NCBI GenBank assembly: GCA_900319655.1 | Contig: ONPH01000009.1 | Coordinates: 3,882-21,872 of the forward strand | Source of the DNA: an uncultured Eubacteriales bacterium | GTDB taxonomy: Bacteria; Bacillota; Clostridia; Oscillospirales; Acutalibacteraceae | Reading direction: 5' to 3' | Length of the DNA stretch: 17,991 nt | In this document: piece after piece, positions 14,187 to 17,991 of the stretch | How the letters are laid out: each line of letters opens with the position of its first letter | How positions within the stretch are numbered: position 1 is the stretch's first letter | Position numbers and translations under genes: made by a program | Notes under the pieces: generated by a model | Databases searched by the model: none | The model's input: only the letters and a program-made list of their open reading frames with translations | What the model was told of the DNA's origin: nothing

Positions 14187-16085
14187 ATGCCGTCGTTATC
14201 TGTCAGGAATTTAGAGGTTACCTTTGTTGACAGAACGCTGTTTAAGGGCGTCAGCTTTGACGTTGAAGCGCGCGATAAAATGGGCTTTATCGGTGCGAAC
14301 GGCGTAGGAAAAACCACGCTGTTCAGGGTGCTGAGCGGAGAGCTTTCGCCCACATCGGGAACCGTCGCGTTTGAGAAAAACACGCGCGTGGGATATATGG
14401 AACAACATTCCTGCAAAAATCCCGAGGTCAGCGTTTTTGACGAGCTCGTGTCGGTGTTCGGTTACTTAATGGACGTCGAGCGCGAAACCGCTGAGGTCAC
14501 CGCCGCGATAGAGAACAAAAGCGGCGATTTAAGCTCGCTCGTTGAGCGGCAGACCGCGCTGATTGAGGAGTACGAAAACCGCGGCGGACTTACCTACAAA
14601 AGCCGCACGCGATCGGCGCTGCTCGGCCTTGGATTTTCGGAAAAGGACTTTGATATGCAGGTCGGCAGTCTCAGCGGAGGACAGCGCTCAAAGCTCTGCC
14701 TTGCAAAGCTGTTGCTTTCCGAGAGCAATTTCCTGCTCCTTGACGAGCCGACAAACCACCTCGACATCAAGTCCGTAGGCTGGCTCGAGGACTTTCTGCG
14801 CGATTTCAAGGGCGCTATGATTATCATCAGCCACGACCGTTACTTCCTCGACAACGTAACCAACAAAACCGTTGAGCTCGAGCACCAAAAGGCGATGTGC
14901 TACAAGGGCGCATACTCCGAATTTGTTAAGAAAAAGCAGGCGTACAACGAGTCGCTGAAAAATAAATATGAAAACGACATCAAGGAGATTAAGCGAATCG
15001 AGGGGATTGTCGAGCAGCAAAAGCGCTGGGGCAGAGAGCGAAACTTCATCACCGCCGCAAGCCGTCAAAAGGAAGCCGACCGTATCAAGGCTCAGCTTGT
15101 CGCTCCCGACAGCGAGGTTGAGACAATGCGAATCCGCTTTGAGCCGAAGTTCGAGAGCGGAAATGACGTTTTAATCTGCCGCAATATCGAAAAAGCCTTT
15201 GGCGAAAAACAGCTTTTCACCGACGTAAACATACATATCCGCAAGGGTGAGCGCGTGTTCATCCTCGGAGAAAACGGCTGCGGAAAAACCACTCTTTTTA
15301 AAATCCTGACCGGAAAAATTCCGCAGGATAGGGGAGAGTTTGAGTACGGCGCAAACGTAATGCCCGGCTACTTCGACCAAATGCAGCAGAACCTCGACCT
15401 CAGCAAAACCGCGATTGACGAGGTGTGGGACAGGTTCCCGAACCTTACGCAAACCGAGGTGCGCTCGGCGTTGGCGGCGTTCTTGTTCAAGGGCGACGAT
15501 GTGTTCAAGCCGCTTTCAAAGATGAGCGGCGGCGAACGTGCGAGGGTGTCGCTCTTAAAGCTGATGTTGCAGGGCAGTAACTTCCTGCTCCTTGACGAGC
15601 CGACAAACCACCTTGACGCTGCCTCACGTGAGGAGCTCGAAAATACCCTGCTCGAATACGGCGGAACCCTGCTGATTATCAGCCACGACCCTTACTTTAT
15701 CAACAAGCTTGCCGACCGTGTACTCGCGCTCGACAAAAACGGCGTTAAGGAGTACCTCGGCAACTACGATTATTATTTTGAGCATGTTAAGACGGAAAAT
15801 CAGGCAGAGACTTCCACCGAGCAAAAGCCTAAGCAAAAACCTCAAAACGAGTACTTTTTGAACAAGCAAAGGGCGAGCGAGGAACGCAAGCGTCAGACAA
15901 AGCTGAAAAAGACCGAGGCAGAGATTGAACGCCTTGACGGCGAGATTGAGAGGGTATCCGCCCTGCTCGCTACCGAGGAGGTCGCGAGCGATTACGAAAG
16001 GCTGATTGAGCTGACAAATGAGCTTGAACAGCTGAATTCCGAGCAGGAAAAGCAGTACGAAATCTGGGAGGAGCTCTCGGATTAA
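14187..16085 (+). CDS. ABC-F family ATPase (ribosome-associated or resistance type)
   Basis: The 632-residue protein has two ABC ATPase domains and no membrane segments. Domain 1 has Walker A GANGVGKTT (36-44), signature SLSGGQRSK (161-169), Walker B LLLDEPTNHLD (183-193) and switch ISHDRYF (214-220). Domain 2 has GENGCGKTT (361-369), KMSGGERAR (445-453), LLLDEPTNHLD (467-477) and ISHDPYF (498-504). The inter-domain linker (about 225-315) is the P-site tRNA interaction motif region, and the C-terminal tail (about 545-632) is a Lys/Glu-rich coiled coil. ABC-F proteins bind the ribosomal E site; some relieve stalling and some give antibiotic protection. The architecture is closest to general housekeeping members such as YdiF/Uup, and no specific resistance can be claimed. 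AAAGGAG lies 7 bases before the ATG. Catalytic residues appear intact. Confidence 0.94.
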   Translation: MPSLSVRNLEVTFVDRTLFKGVSFDVEARDKMGFIGANGVGKTTLFRVLSGELSPTSGTVAFEKNTRVGYMEQHSCKNPEVSVFDELVSVFGYLMDVERETAEVTAAIENKSGDLSSLVERQTALIEEYENRGGLTYKSRTRSALLGLGFSEKDFDMQVGSLSGGQRSKLCLAKLLLSESNFLLLDEPTNHLDIKSVGWLEDFLRDFKGAMIIISHDRYFLDNVTNKTVELEHQKAMCYKGAYSEFVKKKQAYNESLKNKYENDIKEIKRIEGIVEQQKRWGRERNFITAASRQKEADRIKAQLVAPDSEVETMRIRFEPKFESGNDVLICRNIEKAFGEKQLFTDVNIHIRKGERVFILGENGCGKTTLFKILTGKIPQDRGEFEYGANVMPGYFDQMQQNLDLSKTAIDEVWDRFPNLTQTEVRSALAAFLFKGDDVFKPLSKMSGGERARVSLLKLMLQGSNFLLLDEPTNHLDAASREELENTLLEYGGTLLIISHDPYFINKLADRVLALDKNGVKEYLGNYDYYFEHVKTENQAETSTEQKPKQKPQNEYFLNKQRASEERKRQTKLKKTEAEIERLDGEIERVSALLATEEVASDYERLIELTNELEQLNSEQEKQYEIWEELSD

Positions 16086-16107
16086 ACGGTGCCAAGCCAC
16101 TGACCGC

Positions 16108-16136
16108 TTGATTTTTACTTAAAAATATGATATAAT
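16108..16136 (+). promoter_or_regulatory. Strong promoter after the ABC-F gene
   Basis: TTGATT (16108-16113) is 17 bases from a perfect TATAAT (16131-16136), with TGA just before it as an extended -10. Transcription should start near 16143, about 15 bases before a terminator hairpin. Confidence 0.82.
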
Positions 16137-16157
16137 CCCAATCAATGTGAGCAGCAC

Positions 16158-16200
16158 TAAGGCGTAAGTCCGGCATTTTCCGGGCTTACGCCTTTTTTGC
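16158..16200 (+). terminator. Intrinsic terminator or attenuator upstream of the MATE remnant
   Basis: GGCGTAAG and CTTACGCC form an 8-bp stem, extended by a T-G wobble and CCGG/CCGG around a CATTTT loop, and followed by T6. It may end readthrough from the ABC-F gene. Because it lies just downstream of a strong promoter, it may instead attenuate the next gene or end a short RNA of about 55 bases. Confidence 0.88.
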
Positions 16201-16224
16201 GTTTAATTAAAACGGAGGTATTTT

Positions 16225-16524
16225 ATGGATAACAAAATGGCGGTAATGCCCGTCGGCAAGCTTATGCTCAAAATGGGCTTGCCTATAATAATTTCAATGA
16301 TGCTTCAGGCGCTCGACAAGGGCTTATCTTCGCTGATTATATCGCTCTTGCGCCAGCTTGTGCTTGTTCTGCCTGTCGCGTGGCTGTTCTCGGGCTTTGT
16401 AAACGGCGATTTAAGCAACGCATGGCTAATCTGGCTGACCTTCCCGGTTGCGGAGCTTATCACCGCTGCGGTTGCGGTTTTGCTAATGAAGCCTGCATAC
16501 AAAAAGACCGTCAAAACTCTGTAG
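16225..16524 (+). pseudogene. MATE-family efflux transporter remnant with internal in-frame deletion
   Basis: The 99-residue frame joins the very start of a MATE transporter to its very end. Residues 1-30 (NKMAVMPVGKLMLKMGLPIIISMMLQAL) match the N-terminus of clostridial MATE proteins. Residues 28-99 (QALDKGLSSLIISLLRQLVLVLPVAWL, then FPVAELITAAVAVLLMKPAYKK) match the last two helices and basic tail. A full MATE protein has about 450 residues and 12 helices, so roughly 350 residues are missing without loss of frame. Both parental regions typically contain Gln-Ala-Leu at the join, suggesting recombination across a short shared sequence. GGAGG lies 6 bases upstream of the ATG, so it may still be translated. 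It cannot be a working transporter; a small functional membrane protein is an unlikely alternative. Confidence 0.75.
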
Positions 16525-16553
16525 TTTACATTTCGCCGTTGTTTTTGTATAAT
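16525..16553 (+). promoter_or_regulatory. Promoter for the ACT-domain gene
   Basis: TTTACA (16525-16530) is 17 bases from a perfect TATAAT (16548-16553), starting right after the stop of the MATE remnant. The predicted start near 16560 gives a leader of about 20 bases containing the GGAGA ribosome-binding site. Confidence 0.85.
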
Positions 16554-16579
16554 AGTATAAAACGAACGGAGAATTTATT

Positions 16580-16945
16580 ATGAAGCTTAAATTTTTTGAT
16601 TATGATTTTACCTTGTGCAAGCTCACCGATGGAGCCGAGTTAAAGCCCGGTGGTGAAATTTATTTTATCGGCAAAACCGATGAGGAGTTCTCGCTTGTAT
16701 GCGAGACAGAGAACGTTCCCGAAAACACGCTCGAGCGTGAGGATGGCTGGCGCGCCTTTAGGATCGAGGGCGTGCTCGACTTTTCACTGACAGGAATTTT
16801 GTCGAAGGTGTCGGCGGTTTTGGCGGAAAACAAAATCGGAATTTTCGCTGTATCGACCTACAATACCGACTACATTTTGGTAAAGAGTGAAAATGTAAAC
16901 AAGGCGAAAAAGGCGCTCTCTGACAGCGGATATGAAATCATTTAA
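16580..16945 (+). CDS. ACT domain-containing protein
   Basis: The 121-residue cytoplasmic protein has an N-terminal beta-rich segment (1-55, FFDYDFTLCKL through FSLVCETENVP) and a C-terminal ACT-like half (about 57-121). In the latter, WRAFRIEGVLDFSLTGILSKVSAVLAENKIGIFAVSTYNTDYILVK shows the beta-alpha-beta pattern with the conserved Gly-Ile-Leu before the helix. ACT domains bind amino acids or similar ligands, and this short stand-alone type (COG3603-like) has no settled function. GGAGA lies 7 bases before the ATG. It has its own promoter and terminator, so it is a single-gene unit. Confidence 0.85.
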   Translation: MKLKFFDYDFTLCKLTDGAELKPGGEIYFIGKTDEEFSLVCETENVPENTLEREDGWRAFRIEGVLDFSLTGILSKVSAVLAENKIGIFAVSTYNTDYILVKSENVNKAKKALSDSGYEII

Positions 16946-16951
16946 AACAAG

Positions 16952-16990
16952 AACAGCCCTTTCGGAATTAACCGAAAAGGCTGTTTTATT
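16952..16990. terminator. Bidirectional terminator between the ACT gene and the CBM21 gene
   Basis: AACAGCC plus TTTCGG (16952-16965) pairs with CCGAAA plus GGCTGTT (16972-16985) across one C-A mismatch and an AATTAA loop, followed by TTATT on the plus strand. The minus-strand tail (TTCTTGTTTTAA) is also T-rich, fitting use by both convergent genes. Confidence 0.85.
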
Positions 16991-17001
16991 ATGGATTAAA
17001 A

Positions 17002-17733
17002 TTAGTGGTGGATGCAGTAAGAAAAGTCGTAGTTTGCGCCGAAGTTGTTAGCCCAGTACTCAGTGCCGTTTACCTGATAGCAAATTGCATACTGGAAATC
17101 AGAACCGTTAGCGTTTACCTTTGTGCTCCATGTCTCAGAACCGTTAGCGTTTGTCTGAACATAGTTAAGCGCCTTGTCCTGATAAGACTTCCAACCGTCG
17201 GTTGTGTATCTTACGAATACATTTTTGTGGTAAGCGTAATTCTGGAGAACCGCGTTAATCTGATAATTCTCGGTGTTGTACTGGTAACCGAGTCTTTCAA
17301 CAGCTACGGGAGCTGTGCCGACAACATCGCTGCCTGTGTAATCCTTGCCGTTGTTGTTGTCCCAGATAATCCGGCCGTCAGCCTCGTACTTGATTGCATA
17401 CTTGCAGTTGAAGCTCGAGAAGCTCGCCTTCCAAATCTTTGAACCGTCGTTGAGCGAGGTAACATAAGCTGCAGTTGTATCCTGCCAACCCATAGTGTCG
17501 AGGTAGTTGTAGTGGATAGTTACCGTCTGGTTATTTGCATTATCGTTTGTCTTAACATAAACCTCGTAGGTTGCGCCGCCGTACTTTGAGAACGATACGC
17601 TTGAAGAATACAGGCTTACTCTGTCGGTTGCAGCGCTTGCTGTAGCCGTACCTGCAATAGCGAATGCTCCGAGAAACATAACGAGCGATAAAACGATTGC
17701 TGTAATTTTAGAAGCTTTACTTGTCTTTGTCAT
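17002..17733 (-). CDS. Secreted protein with two CBM21-like starch-binding modules
   Basis: The 243-residue protein has a signal peptide: basic start (MTKTSKASK), hydrophobic core (about 10-27) and a likely cut after ATASA (residue 34). The mature part is two related modules and nothing else. Module 1 (about 38-135) includes VTIHYNYLDTMGWQDTTAAYV, KYAIKYEADGRIIWDNNNGKDY. Module 2 (about 145-240) includes VFVRYTTDGWKSYQDKALNYV, FQYAICYQVNGTEYWANNFGANY. The pattern V-x-Y-x-x-D-GW ... FAI-x-Y-x-x-xG-x-x-YWDNN-x-GxNY is that of CBM21, which binds starch or glycogen, so the protein probably binds alpha-glucan outside the cell. No catalytic domain, dockerin, LPXTG or second membrane anchor is seen, so how it stays at the surface is unclear. 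GGGGAGG precedes the ATG, and a promoter and structured leader lie upstream. Confidence 0.85.
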   Translation of the reverse strand: MTKTSKASKITAIVLSLVMFLGAFAIAGTATASAATDRVSLYSSSVSFSKYGGATYEVYVKTNDNANNQTVTIHYNYLDTMGWQDTTAAYVTSLNDGSKIWKASFSSFNCKYAIKYEADGRIIWDNNNGKDYTGSDVVGTAPVAVERLGYQYNTENYQINAVLQNYAYHKNVFVRYTTDGWKSYQDKALNYVQTNANGSETWSTKVNANGSDFQYAICYQVNGTEYWANNFGANYDFSYCIHH

Positions 17734-17767
17734 AAAAAATTCCTCCCCAAAAATATAAACATGTTCC

Positions 17768-17811
17768 GCGGCAGCATGCCGAAAACATCATATGTATTTT
17801 CTTGCTGCCGC
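17768..17811 (-). promoter_or_regulatory. Stem-loop in the 5' leader of the CBM21 gene
   Basis: GCGGCAGCA and TGCTGCCGC form a perfect 9-bp stem. The 26-base loop can fold further through ACAT/ATGT pairing. With transcription starting near 17819, the hairpin occupies the very 5' end of a leader of about 86 bases. No T-run follows, so it is not a terminator; mRNA stabilisation or control is more likely. Confidence 0.6.
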
Positions 17812-17825
17812 CTTAGAGCAAAAAT

Positions 17826-17854
17826 ATATTAGCAGAAATGAATTTAAAAATCAA
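17826..17854 (-). promoter_or_regulatory. Promoter of the CBM21 gene
   Basis: On the minus strand TTGATT (17854-17849) is 17 bases from TAATAT (17831-17826), with TGC giving an extended -10. A second candidate further upstream (TTGACT 17955-17950, 16 bases, TAAAAT 17933-17928) could be an alternative start. No catabolite-response (cre) sequence was recognised. Confidence 0.75.
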
Positions 17855-17991
17855 GCAAAATCATAATGTTCTAAAATTTATTCACGTTTAACTAATAAAA
17901 GGCTGTGCTTTTGTTTAAAATGCGCATATTTTAGAGAGTGTGCACAAAAAGTCAAAATAGTATTTGTTTAATGTGCTGTTAGTAAAAGGTG

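Noticed and set aside
14187..16085. Specific antibiotic-resistance ABC-F protein
   Set aside because: The domains fit ABC-F in general, but nothing in the linker identifies a resistance subgroup; a housekeeping role is at least as likely.

Overview
The window looks like chromosomal DNA from an endospore-forming clostridial Firmicute of the Ruminococcaceae/Oscillospiraceae type. Three things point there: spore-maturation genes (spmA/spmB), dockerin and starch-binding modules on surface proteins, and Firmicute-style signals throughout (strong GGAGG ribosome-binding sites, TTGACA/TATAAT promoters, many TG-extended -10 boxes). Genes are roughly half G+C and the gaps are AT-rich. Species cannot be named from the sequence alone.

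Layout. Positions 1-790 hold the end of spmA and all of spmB. An AT-rich, gene-free stretch follows (791-1133), then a small membrane protein (DUF6512-like). From 1761 a plus-strand unit carries the 23S rRNA methyltransferase rlmB, an 886-residue membrane protein that resembles a P1B-type ATPase with its catalytic motifs lost, and ribulose-phosphate 3-epimerase (rpe). A perfect bidirectional terminator (5996-6016) separates it from a convergent six-gene minus-strand operon, read from a clear promoter at 11015-10987: DUF951 protein, prfA, Sua5-type tsaC, coaE, a membrane-anchored lytic transglycosylase, and an M18 aminopeptidase.

Divergent from that operon lies the most unusual locus (11176-13138). 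An ECF-type sigma factor is fused to a transmembrane helix, a Ser/Thr/Pro-rich linker and a beta-sandwich module resembling starch-binding CBM26. After a single-base frame break, a second copy of that module and a two-repeat dockerin follow. Restoring the frame gives one protein that would join a cytoplasmic sigma factor directly to an extracellular carbohydrate/cohesin-binding end. I infer a one-protein surface sensor; the frame break means it may be inactive in this strain.

Next come tRNA-Thr and tRNA-Tyr on the minus strand, with their promoter, a strong terminator and a repeat-rich region containing inverted and direct copies of the tRNA-Tyr 3' end. After them are a DUF5658-like membrane protein, an ABC-F ATPase, a MATE transporter remnant with a large internal in-frame deletion, an ACT-domain protein, and a convergent secreted protein with two CBM21-like starch-binding modules. 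The last gene has its own promoter and a structured 5' leader. Two separate loci with starch-binding-type modules fit a gut or rumen starch degrader with a dockerin/cohesin surface system.
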